NCBI GenBank assembly: GCA_021432635.1
Contig: MU270023.1
Location: forward strand, 868,001-932,000
DNA from: Thozetella sp. PMI_491
Taxonomy: Eukaryota; Ascomycota; Sordariomycetes; Chaetosphaeriales; Chaetosphaeriaceae
Reading direction: 5' to 3'
Length of the DNA: 64,000 bases
In this document: one piece after another, positions 47,242 to 58,753 of the stretch
Layout of the letters: every line of letters starts with the position of its first letter
Position numbering within the stretch: the first letter of the stretch is position 1
Position numbers and translations under genes: made by a program
The notes under the pieces: model-generated
Databases searched by the model: none
Told to the model about the DNA's origin: nothing
Seen by the model: only the letters and a program-made list of their open reading frames with translations

Positions 47242-49499
47242 ATGGCAGAAGCGAGCAGGTATGCTCTAACCCAATCCTACAACATCATTATACTCTATCT
47301 AACTAGACATAGGTCTCTCTCAGCATGCTTGAGATGCCGCAGACAAAAACTGAAGTGAGAATCGCAATTTGGTCGAGTTGCTCTCGGCATCATAGAATCG
47401 ACTGCGTTGGAATCAAGCTGGTCATCCTTCTAACTCTAGATTCTCAGGTGCGGTGGTCCAAGTCAAGTCCCCTGCCAGAGATGCCGAGCGAGCGAGTCTG
47501 AGTGCATCTTTGTCCGCCCGAGAGCAATCCTAGTCAAGGAAACTCGAGGCTCTCCGGCGGAAGCAACCGAGGCAAATTCGGGGTAAGTGAGCCCCTGTCG
47601 TCATTGGCAGAGCTAACGATTGTATAGAGACAGAGTATCCCAACTCGAACAGCGGCTTATCTCTGTCGAATCGCAGCTTCGCGCCGAGATCGAAGAGCTT
47701 AAGGCTTCTATCTCGACTAACCTTCAAGGCCAAGGGCGTAGTAGAAATGAACGTAGTCTATCGGCGGCCGCGTCAAGCAGAGGTGAGATGATTCCCTGGA
47801 ACCATATCACCCAGCTGTCTACCGCAGCTGCCCATGGCGGTGCTGCGGACCACTCCGCGGATATAGTCTCCAGAGGCCTGGTGAGCGAAGAGGACTGGAA
47901 CGAACTATACTCATTGTGAGATTGTCCTCTCATCTCCACCTCTAAGCTTTCGACCTGACATTTTGCAGCTATTGGGATGAGTGTCGAACGATTGTGGGGT
48001 TTATGGACGACCAGGTATACCCTCCGATGCACATCTTGCGACGCCATCCCCTCTTGTCGACGGTGATATGTAGCGTTGCGGCGAGAGCCATCAAGCCAGA
48101 ACTGTATTTATTCCTACTCTCGGAGGCCGACAACTTGATCAAAGACTCGTTTCAAGGGCCGACCCCGGACTTTTATTCCTTGATAGCTATGATTCTGGTG
48201 ACCGCCTGGTGTGGCCGGTTTCGTCTCTGGTGCTATGTCATCTCGGTAGCAAGCGAGCTCAAGCTCAACGAGGCCGCCCTGCAGCTTGGCGAAAACGACA
48301 TGCAGAACACTGAAGAAGTGATGGAACGCGCGAGGACATGGTTCACTCTATGCTGTTTTGACCTACAGTATGTTTTTTGTCGACTGCCTACGCGTACCCG
48401 CTCGATATTAACAAGGTGTTTGCAGGTTGAACCTCACGCGGCCGTTCGCCATGACCAGATTGAAAGACTATCTACCTTATGCCAAGGCGCTCTTGACTTC
48501 GCCGTATTGCCGACCAGTAGATTATCGAATATGCGCCCTGATTGAAGGATTTACTATTGCAGGTGCGGATAATTACCTACCCGGCTTTGTTTGACTCCTT
48601 TGAAGTTGACATACCAAAGACAGTGTCAAGTCTCAGCTGCGAAGCTCGCAGCTCCAAGCGCAGCCACTTTCAAGAGCCGTATGCCAGCTGCTCACCTCGT
48701 TCGACGACAGAACCGATGAATGGTTTCACAAGATAAACAACAAAATCGAGCCATTATACCAGACCTTTGGAGAACAGCAAGATAGAAACCGGTTCATGAT
48801 ACCCTACGCATACCTCAAACTGTAAGTGCTGCTCTCACGCGGAGGAAGGTCTGAGTCTAAGCCATGTTCCACAAGCTATATCAACGGTTTGGCGTTTCAC
48901 GGCCTCGAATCGGCTGCCAGCAATGCCCCCGATGCTAGTCGACTGGCATTTATCCGCAAAGCGCTCGATAGCGCTAGCCTACTGATACAAACGCAATTTG
49001 AGTCCGATATGTTCCAGGCCAAGCTCCGATACACGATAGTAAGTCCTCGCTCCGATTTCTTTCAAGAGTTTTCGGCCATTAATGCGGCCTGAAACCATAG
49101 GACTATAACGGCACCACCTTAATTCATGCTAGCAACTTTATTCTGAAGGTCATTCCTTTGGTATACCAGCACCTCGACTGCCAGAAATATTTAGCGTCTC
49201 TGCGGAAAGCCGCGCAGATGTTCGAACAAGCTGGCGCCCAGGAAGCGGCAAATGAAATGCGATGGGAGCAAGAGAACTTGTTAGAGCTTACACAGACGGA
49301 GCTGTCGCCAGAGGCCTACGACGATGGTATCGATGCTACCATGGAGGAGACCGAAGGGCTCTTTGACATTCCCAACTTTCTGAACGACATGGTACGTTTT
49401 TCGCACGTAAGAGCAAAACTTGGCGAGTGCTTCAAACTGACCATTACGTAGACCTGGGCCAGTGATTTTCCTATCCTGAGCGATTACACGCTGTCTTAG
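47242..49499 (+). CDS. Zn2Cys6 transcription factor, ten exons
   Basis: Exons 47242-47258, 47313-47354, 47448-47582, 47628-47915, 47969-48367, 48426-48562, 48620-48821, 48876-49038, 49101-49391 and 49452-49499 sum to 573 residues, every junction in phase. The binuclear cluster is split by an intron: ACLRCRRQKLK, then CGGPSQVPCQRCRASESEC. A coiled coil follows (RVSQLEQRLISVESQLRAEIEELK). The middle region carries fungal transcription-factor blocks such as HILRRHPLLSTVICSVAAR, LNEAALQL and LNLTRPFAMTRLKDYLPYAK. The first exon is only 17 nt. The gene ends 23 bp from the convergent M20 gene. It most likely controls the ligase, amidohydrolase and permease around it. Confidence 0.92.
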
Positions 49500-49522
49500 A
49501 GATATCCCAGTTGTATTGTACA

Positions 49523-51017
49523 TTATGCTTCCTCATTCCACCGGCCAGCCTTCTTCATAGCTTCGATGAACTCGCTCTTCATCTTTGCAGCAAACTCTTC
49601 GTTCATTAATACTTCTAGGCATATGAGTGCGTTCGCCTTTCCCGCACGTATAGCCTCATTGTGCGCGAAGTCTTTACCCGCCGCCTCTCGGAAGCCAATG
49701 GTGTGTGGCGGCTCGGTGGCTTGGATGTTGAACATAGGCTGGATTCCTGGGCATATATACGAACAACTACCAAAGTCCCTATCGAGGCATGATCAGTACT
49801 GGAAGCCATCGTAGTAGGCAAAGCAGAGTAAACGTACGAGCTACCTGATTGAGTATATTTTCCCCTCGCTTCGTCTATGGGAATCATCTCTTCTGGCTCA
49901 AGGCCGAGATGACGGATCATATATTCGCGGTACTGCTTGGCCAATATTTCGTTTGTCACAACGTCTTCGTACAGAGCGGTCCTGCGATGCAACACACTTG
50001 TTAGCCTGTGATAACATTTAAAGATTTAACGGCCCACAGCTCGCTGGGAGAACTCGCCATTCTACATCGGCAGTACATCCAGTGGCGGCGGCAGCGGACT
50101 CGAATATAGGCGCAACCCTCTTCCGCAGCTCATCAAGCTCTTTCATTGTCGGTGCCCTGATGGCAAAGGCGCCTTCAGCATAGTCGGGAATCACGTTGGA
50201 TGCCTTGCCTGCCTCAAGAATGACGCCCTGGATGCTGTGGTTCCGGGGAATCTGCTGCCGGAGGAGGGCGATACCAGTGTATGCTTGCACAATGGCATCG
50301 CAGGCGTTGCGGCCCGCCCACGGCGCCGCGGCGGCGTGGGCATTTTTGCCGTGGAACTTGACTCGGATCTTCCACGAAGCCGCGGTGATGCACAGAGGCG
50401 TGCTGAAGTTCGGCATGCCGTGCGTCATGACGCACGCATCGAAGCCCTTCCAGGCACCGTTCTTGGCCATAATCCATTTGCCGCCCCCAGACTCTTCGGC
50501 AGGTGTGCCCATAACGACAACAGTACCAGACAGCTCGCGTGCCTTCAAAACGGTCTCGACGGCTACTGCTGAAGCGAGAGCGGTGGTCGCGATGAGGTTG
50601 TGGCCACATGCGTGGCCAACGCCCGGCAACGCATCTACCGGAGTTTAGCCAGTGTGTGGAACTCTTACAATATGGACGAGCCTACCGTATTCCGCGTTGA
50701 AGCAGATTGTCCTCCCACCCTCCTTGACAGAGAAACGAGCCTCGAAAGCAGTCTCGATTCCGTAGGCACCGCGCTTTACTGTCCAACCGCGGCCCTCGAA
50801 CCAGTCTGAAAGGAGCTTCAATGCCTTGAACTCTGTGAACATAACCTCGGGGTTGTTGTAGATCTAGCCAAGTTAGCAGTGAGTAACTTGCAAGAGCAAT
50901 CCTCCAGCTGACCTCTAGGTTCAGACGTCGCAGCTCATCGTTGGCAGCGTCTACAGACTTGACGGCCTCCTCGATAACATCTCCTGGAAGGAGCGGGACA
51001 TCCTGGACGAGTTGCAT
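49523..51017 (-). CDS. M20 family amidohydrolase/dipeptidase (ACY1L2/PM20D2-like)
   Basis: Exons 51017-50913, 50863-50686, 50634-50031, 49981-49838 and 49778-49523 give 428 residues in phase. The metal-site motif GVGHACGHN and the catalytic glutamate pair in PAEESGGGK are present, as is the dimer-domain HGKNAHAAAAPWAGRNA with its bridging His. The HACGHN form (Asn rather than Asp) and the length match the ACY1L2/PM20D2 branch, which cleaves peptide or N-acyl amide bonds. The third intron uses the weak donor GTTAAA, chosen because it alone gives the right phase. There is no signal peptide. It is divergent to the MFS permease, and the two likely share control. Confidence 0.88.
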
Positions 51018-51618
51018 GACTGCTCTTGGCGGAAAATCTTGGCACTGATTGGATCCCCGGCTGGTGGCTCGTTTGACTAGATAAGGATCAGATAGACGGA
51101 AGCAAGTGCGCGGGGAAAGAGCCGGACAAGGACTTGACTCATGGGTCTTCAAGGCTTAAAATACAGCTCGGATGCACCCCGCAGAAGGATTTACATAAAC
51201 CAGGCATCTCATGGCGATACCAAATGGCAGGTGCCGGGTGTGGTGTGGAGATGAGCAATCGGCACTCGGCCGGGCCGACCGAACCTGGGCCGACCGGTGC
51301 GATCGGCTCCGTTGATTTGCTATTGTAGCCCCATCTAATGACTCGCGTCCCACTCTCTTTCTGCTTCTAGATTCTAGATTGGGCGAGGTGCGCCAGGATA
51401 GGGGACCGACCTCGAGTATCCTATGGGTGGAAATTATCCCACAGCTGCTGCTGACGGCCAAGGCGAAGCGCGATAAGCCATCCCGGAGGTGTGGTTCGAC
51501 TACTTGCATGCCCCATATCGATAGAGCGGGTATATGATGCTGGGGTAAGGCCTACCTCCATCGTGGAATGTGAAGGTCTCACGCACACCCGAGGGGTTGG
51601 CTCGAAACCTACGCAAAC
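51018..51618. promoter_or_regulatory. Divergent promoter, amidohydrolase and permease
   Basis: 601 bp between divergent genes. GGGCCGACCG is repeated directly at 51272-51281 and 51287-51296, 15 bp apart, embedded in a CGG/CCG-rich stretch as favoured by Zn2Cys6 regulators. Binding is only suggested. Confidence 0.45.
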
Positions 51619-53621
51619 ATGTCGGCCAAACTAGATGTCAGCGCTCAGCAGCAGCCCCAAGCTCCCAGCCACAACTCCGTCGAGGAGAAACACGTCGACG
51701 AAAAGCTCATCCGCACTGATGACGTCGGTGTTGCTGCCCTCCAGGGCATGACCGAGAACATAGACGTCGATGGTCCCGAGGCTCGCAAGGTCCTACGCAA
51801 AATCGATCTCCACCTGTTGCCCCTTCTCTGCGTCACTTATTGGCTCCAGGTACAGAGCAAATGAATTTCGAGGGGTACATGTGTCTCTCAGCTAACGCGA
51901 AGTATCAATATAGTTCCTCGACAAATCGTGTATCTCGTATGCCGCCCTGTGGGGAATGGAGGAGGATGCTCACCTCGTCGGCGCGCAATACTCCTGGCTC
52001 ACCACTATTTTCTACCTCGGCTACCTGTTCAGCGAATTTCCGACCAATATCATCTTCCAGAAGTTCAATATTACCCGTGCCTGCGGTATTTACATTATTC
52101 TCTGGGGAGTTGTCCTGCTTTGCATGACAGCTGGCAAGGACTTTGCCGGTCTAGCTACCTCCCGCTTCTTCCTCGGCGCTCTGGAAGCCGGTGTTAGCCC
52201 GTGCTTCGTCCTTCTTACATCCATGTACTACAGGAAGTATGTATAGCTCCGAACTCTAGGTTTTTTTAATTTGTCTAACCTCTGTGGTAGGAGCGAGCAA
52301 CCTCTGAGGACCGGTATCTGGTTCTCAATGAACGGGCTGGCTAATATCCTGGGTGGGCTTATTGGGTATGGAATCGGCTTCATAAAAGCCGACATCCCCG
52401 CTTGGAAGTTCCCGTTCGTCATCTTCGGCTCGATCACGATTGTCTGGGGCTGTGTATTCCTTTACTTCACTCCCTCCAACCCAACAGTGGCACCGTGGCT
52501 GACTGAGGAGGAGAAAGCCATTGCTGTCATGCGACTGGTGGACAACGAGACGGGTATTGACAACAAGCAGTGGAAGTGGTACCAAGTAAAGGAAGCCCTT
52601 GGAGATTATAACTTCTGGCTGATCAACTTGATGGCGTTGGCCAACAATATCCCTAATGTATGCACCGGCTCCTCTACCTTGGTGGTCCCTCGACCTTCTG
52701 CTTAACACTTCACAGGGCGCTGTCTCGGCTTTCGGTCCGCTCATTGTCAAAAGCTTTGGTTTTACCCAGCTTCAGTCGACGCTTCTTAATATGCCTAGCG
52801 GCGCATGCCAGATCATGGCGTTGTGGATATCCGGGTATGATACTCTTATCGCGCCTTCGTTATTTTTGGACTGCTCGCTCATGTGGATCCTAGATATATC
52901 GGCATGAGATTCAGCGGTGTGCGGCATTTCATCATGATAGGCGGTGTTCTCATTGCTCTCCTGGGTGGTGTCCTAATTTACACCCTATCCGATCCTCAGC
53001 GCGTTGGCCGACTCATGTATGTGACGCTTGCGGATTTGTGATCGAGTGCCTATTGCTAACCAAATTTTAGTGGCTACTATATCCTTGTCGGCTTCAGCGT
53101 CGCCTTCGTTTTCACCCTCAATCTTGTCCAGTCCAATGTGGCTGGTCGCACGAAGAAGACTGTCTTCGCATCTTCGGTCTTTATCTTGTAAGCCAGAGGC
53201 CCTGGCCGGTGATCGAGCCACATGACTGATATCTCTTAGTTATTGTGTCGGCAACCTCATCGGCCCCCAGCTTTTCTTCTCGTATGAGGCACCGCGTTAC
53301 AAGTCCGGATTTGAGGCCATGATCATATGCCTCGCAGTGCAGGTCATTATCGTATCTACCATGTATATCCTCAACCTGAGAGAAAACAAACGCGTAAGTT
53401 GGCTCCTCTGGCTGCAACTTAGTGATAGGCCTGCTGACTTAAGTTGCCGAACAGCGCGAAGCGCTGGCTTCTAGCACCCCCGAGAGTGGCAATGCCGGGG
53501 GAATCATGCTAGGACTTTCGGATTTGACGGATGTGAGTTTATGTACCATTCCCGCCTATGAGTTAAATATTCTAACTTCTCTAAACAGCGCGAAAACTTG
53601 CACTTCCGATATTCCCTCTAA
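51619..53621 (+). CDS. MFS permease, anion:cation symporter (allantoate-permease-like)
   Basis: Nine exons, 51619-51849, 51914-52236, 52291-52657, 52716-52834, 52894-53016, 53071-53187, 53240-53393, 53455-53532 and 53589-53621, sum to 514 residues. Family features include RKIDLHLLPLLCVTYWLQ-FLDK, YSWLTTIFYLGYLFSEFPTN, SRFFLGALEAGVSPCF, RTGIWFSMNGLANILGG and RENLHFRYSL at the end. Twelve membrane helices are expected. Members import organic anions such as allantoate, nicotinate or pantothenate. With the amidohydrolase and ligase beside it, uptake of an acidic amide conjugate is plausible. Confidence 0.93.
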
Positions 53622-54936
53622 TAGTTGCGCTACCTACTACCATATGTAATCTCACAGTGAAGTAAGAATATGCTTTCGGAAAGAGCCATCTCATGGAAAG
53701 ATTAAATTCTAGTTAGAATTTGTGCTTCTCAACCAAGGAAAATGGCCTGTGGGCTGAAAACCACTCGCATATTCAGTATTTAAGATATTCACTTGACAGC
53801 TATGTGAATTACACCTGTAGTTACGTGTTGATGCTGCGGAAGTCTAATGCCTCACTTTTGGCACTTTAAAATAAAGGTTTCCGTGTCGGACTTGTGCCTG
53901 CCGAAAACGTCGCCCTCGGCCCACTCAAAATATTTCCTTGGAAGGCAAGGAAGGATATGCCACTGTCACCCTCCCCTCAACAACAGCCTCTTCTCCTGGT
54001 GAAGGAATCCGAAGATAGTAGCATATCAATCTCTACTCTCCCTACTTCGACATCTTGACACGATGATATCACACTGCAAGAAGAGGCATTCTTAAGATCA
54101 CGTTGCACCGTTTGACATAGACGGCTTGCATTTAGAGGTCCAGCCGGTGGCGTAGAAATCCCTCACGTCAGTGAGGCTGCTCATTCCACCCGAATCAGGA
54201 TTACAATACCTCCGAAGCTGTATCCAACCAAGCTGAGAAGTGAAACGATAAGGGTGGATCATATCTCGCCAATTGGCGTTTAATCGGCCGTATCAGAGGA
54301 TACACAGCGTTATCACACTGCTGTCTCATTTTTTTCTGGACGGCGGCTGCTTGAAATACGAACGGTCACCAAAACGAAGCATTGGAGTGGTTGCTGGGAG
54401 TGCGTCCCTTTGAAAGATTGTCCTTGTCCTACTATTCTCTTGTCGCAGCTCGGCATCCCCTTGATAACCTTCACGAAGCGTCTTGGATGCAGCCGTGGAG
54501 TTTAGTTGCAAGCTAACCGGAATTTTACTCTTGTAGCAGTCATCGCATGTGTGGATATGTCGTCACCCCCTGTAACCACAGCACGCACATGATTATATGG
54601 ACCAAACTCGGCAATAAATGCCCAGGGATGTCTCATGTTTCCGTGGTCGTGGGGAAGGCCGTGGGGGGAGGTTAGATTTGTCTCCCTGGATTTGGATGGT
54701 ATGGCGATTGACGCATGTTTCGGAAGGGGCCAAGCTTTGTGGCTATCACTACCCGCAAGTCTTGCGTGGCCTGCGTGCCTTTACCACCGATCGGAATCTC
54801 CCTGTCTCGAAAGAAGGATGAATCAGGAATTCGTATAAAACCTGGCGTCCTTGGCGGTCTTGGCGCTAGAGCTGGTGGCCTTCCACAGCCCGCAATTGCA
54901 ACTTAATCCTTCTGTTTTCTTTGCCAAGACCAAAGA
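53622..54936. other. Intergenic, nothing supported
   Basis: 1.3 kb with only short frames lacking motifs. TATAAAACC near 54834 could be a TATA box for the next gene. Confidence 0.45.
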
Positions 54937-57900
54937 ATGGTGCCGCCCCACGCGGTTGTGCTACCACGAGAGGACGCTTCCGCCCATATCGTGACACTTC
55001 ACCACACAGTTCAAGACACGCCAAGAGGAAACGACACAGAGACCCTGACGGAAGCTTCCCGCTCCCGCGTTGATGGGACATTGCCGTCCTTTCGAAGCCC
55101 AGCAGAAGCAACTCGGTCCCAACAGCCATCTCAAAATAACTCGCTGTTTCCAGAACAACATAAATATGATGCAAGAGGGCGGCCTTGGAGCACCGATGCG
55201 ACTCCGACTCGAGTCGCCTCACGCCGACAAACGAGTGGTGCGTGGATCGTAGTCTGCAATAGCCCCATCGCAGGCGCAGTCTTCGAAGCGAACAATGGCG
55301 AAATTGGAACTCGCGGCCAAACAGTGAAGGATTCAACCCCAAAAGTGGAAAACACCAACAATGCAAACCTTGAGCTCCTCGAATCGAGACCACGCTGCCT
55401 GGAATATTTCATCACCATTTCCGACAGCAGTAGGCTACCAGATGAGCTCGAATTTCTCCTTTGTGCGGCTCTCACATTCTCGTTTGAGGAACATCGAATT
55501 TCCTCGGCCACAGCAGAGCACATCGATTGGCAAGGCTCGAGCGTTCCCTCCGGCTTGGCCACAGAAAAGCTGTAAGACCATACTTGTAGTTCCGAAACGA
55601 GACTTCGCTAATCGATTTTACACAGATTTCAAGTCGTCAAAGATGACTCTCGACATTTGAGTTGGGCAGAGGAGCAGGTTGAACCCTGGCCCTGGCCGCG
55701 TGGCGCTTCTGCCAGCGAGGTGCCTAGCCACACCCATTTCTTGATTCCTGGCGATGAAGGCTACAGCATACAGCAGTCTGCATATACCTTCAATCTTTGT
55801 AGATCAGCATGTCTGACTACGGTCGCCAAAGGTCTGTGGGCCCGAAGCCTGCGCGGCCTCGAGATTTGCGGTCCTCTCGCGAACAGATTTACGGCTGCAT
55901 ACCACAAAATCGCTCCAGATGAGGCCGCACTCGCTCAGAAACCGCTCCGACTTTTACCAGATAGGTCACTGCTTAGGCACCCGTTTCACTTTATAGGGAA
56001 ACAGGCGCCTCGGATAAGCCATTTTGTCCGACTACATAAGAGATCGAGTATTGTTCCCTTATCGAGCATTGGCACAGAGGCCAGGCCAATTGAGAACAAT
56101 ATGGGATTCCCCCAGTCTGTGTCGGAGACATTCCGCATGTCGTCGCAAAAGTCAGGCCCCCCAAGGTTAATAAAGACTACCGTCAATGACTGGGCAGCTA
56201 CGGGAGACAAATGGGTCCGTGGCAAGCTCCAGAAGTTCCGGCGGCGCACGCGGCCAGATCTCTTTTCGTTGCTTGCTTCTGGAGAGAAACCTAACATTTC
56301 GAGTATTGGAATCCTCACGGAAGGATTCCAAGATGGGTTTACGTATCCAGCGCTGCAAGACCCCGAGAAGCAGAGTGGTACTGCAGCCACCTTCTCCCGC
56401 CAGACTACAGATAATAGGTCTAATCTCAACATTTTCCTTCGGTTCCTGACAGAGATTTTCCCACGTGTACCGGAGATCACACCGACTAGTGACTTCTTCG
56501 ACGACCTAGCCGGCCACAGTTTGGATGCGGCTATGCTGGTTTCCAAACTGCGCAACGAATATCCAGTAACACCGGGCTTGGAACGACTCGCCTTGCAACA
56601 CGTGTACGCGAATCGCACTGCTGAGCGGATAGTCACAGCCCTTGACAACGATGACGACTTGTGCGATGATTCTTGCGACGACGAAAGCTTTGACGACGAA
56701 TACAGGACTCAGATCGAAGAGCACTGGCCAGTGTCCCCGAGGAGCTATATTCTCTGCGGTTTAGCACAGATTCCTGCCCTGTTTTTTCTGTTCTTTGTTC
56801 AATCTGTCAGCCTATTCACGCCATTTTTGGTCTTCTACGCTATTTTGGGCATTGGGACACTCGGAGAAGCGCTCTTGGCAACCTATCTATCTTTCACTAT
56901 CACCCCACTCGTTATTAACTTCGTTGGCGTTGCCGGCAGATGGATCGTGTTGGGGAATGCCAAGCGGGGCGAGTATCCTCTCTATGGCATTTATTACTAC
57001 CGCTGGTGGCTTGCTGAGCAGTTTGTCCGCCTTGTCGATATCAACGCAGTAGCGGACTCGCCTCTCCTTCCGATTCTGCTGCGATGTATGGGAGCCCGTA
57101 TCGGCAAACACTGCCACATCGGTACTACACATGTGGATGCAGCAGTCAATCTTTTGACCATTCGCGGTGACTCCGTCCTGGGGAAGCATACTATTCTCAG
57201 CACAAGCTGGATCGAGCGTGGCCGCTTGGTGATTGCGCCGATACGCATCGGAAGCCAGACGCACATCGGAAGCAACTCCATCGTGGAAGGTGGTACTGTC
57301 ATCCAAGAAGGTGGCGAACTACGCCCCATGGCTATGTTGCCGGCCAGCTCGCTAGTTCCCGCTGGAGAGCGATGGGGCGGCTCTCCGGCGCGGTTTCAAG
57401 ACTACCCATCTGATGTTGGAAACATGAGAGCTTCGCGGCCCAGCAGGGGTCGTGTTGTCCTAATGACGCTTGCAACAGCATTCACATGGCTCTTCATTTT
57501 CCCCATGATCTCGTTCGCCCCGCAGATTCCTACCCTGTTTCTGTTCGAGTATCTCGCCATTCCTAATGTCAACCCATACGCCCAGATCGCAATAGTTTCT
57601 ATTCCTGCCACCCTTGCGTACTTGATTATCGTATTCGTGGAGATTGTCGCGCTGCGATGGTTAGTCCTTGGAACGATTCAGGAAGGTTCATTTCGCACCA
57701 TGTCAGTTAACTTTTACCGGAAGTGGTTCGTGGACCGCCTGATGCTCCATGGCCTCGACAATCTTGACCCACTTTCCGGTAGTCTGTACGCGCTCCCCTT
57801 TCTACGCTCCCTTGGGGTCAAGATTGGGCGGACGCCAGCTGTCCCGAGAGCGCGAAATGTTAGGCTTAGCATCATGGAGATCAAGCACGAATCTTTCGAT

Positions 57901-58753
57901 ACGGAAAAGTTCCTCATGGCGGACGGTGAAGTGCGCGGCCATATGGTGATGCTAAAGAAGAAGAGGCTGAACGATCCCACAGGCGCGCGCCAATCCGCGG
58001 CAGAGAAGCAAGAGAACCGGGCTACCAACTCGCCTGTCCCTCGCCGGCCCCAGCGGTGCTGTTCTGCAACCCAGCCCTGTGATCTTCACAGTCCCCATTG
58101 GACACAGATCGGCTTGCGGCTCTTTATCGAGGGTATGCGGATCGTCGTGCCCAACACTCTAGTCGTCTTCTGGCTCGCAATTTGCGTGGAGATCTTCCAG
58201 GCGGTCTCTCTTCAGCTTGACCTGGTGCTGACGCTAATCCTGACACCACTGATATACTTGGCCTGTGAGTATCCGGCCCTAATGCTAGCGCGAATGCCTG
58301 CTCTGACATCAAGTTCCTGTAGTCCTTGCGATCCCTGTCCTCGCAGTCACCATCCTGTTCAAATGGCTCTTCGTCGGCCGTTACAGGCACGCTGAATGGC
58401 CGCTCTGGACTGCCGATGTGTGGAGGTCGGAATTCGTTACTTCCACCTACGGCATGCTTGTAGTACCCCTTCTCAATGAATTTTTGACAGGAACGCCGTT
58501 CCTAGCCGCAGTCTTTCGGCTCTTTGGTATGCGAATTGGAGCACGGACAACGCTGCTCTCGGGTGGCATCGCCGGATACGACATGTTGAGCCTGGGTGAC
58601 GAGGCTGTTATCAACAGATATGCGGCAGTGCAGACACATATGTTTGAAGATTGTGTTATGAAGGTTGGCCGAGTGGATATCGAAAGTCGTGCGTGTATGA
58701 AGACACACTCGAGATGTGTTCCGAACAGTCGAATTGCCGCCTGTCAGGCTTGA
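54937..58753 (+). CDS. Pls/PosA-like carrier and hexapeptide-repeat membrane protein
   Basis: Exons 54937-55571, 55626-58264 and 58323-58753 sum to 1234 residues. A phosphopantetheine carrier domain lies near residue 500, with the attachment serine in DDLAGHSLDAAML. It is followed by several membrane helices and left-handed beta-helix (hexapeptide) repeats (GARIGKHCHIG; IRIGSQTHIGSNSIVEGG). This is the Pls/PosA terminal region known from NRPS-like proteins, as in bacterial epsilon-poly-lysine synthetase. That enzyme has an adenylation domain before the carrier; here the first 420 residues show no adenylation motif and I do not recognise them. The C-terminal repeat block stops early (SRIAACQA), where relatives continue. 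The gene may be diverged or partly decayed; it could need an adenylating partner. Confidence 0.75.
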
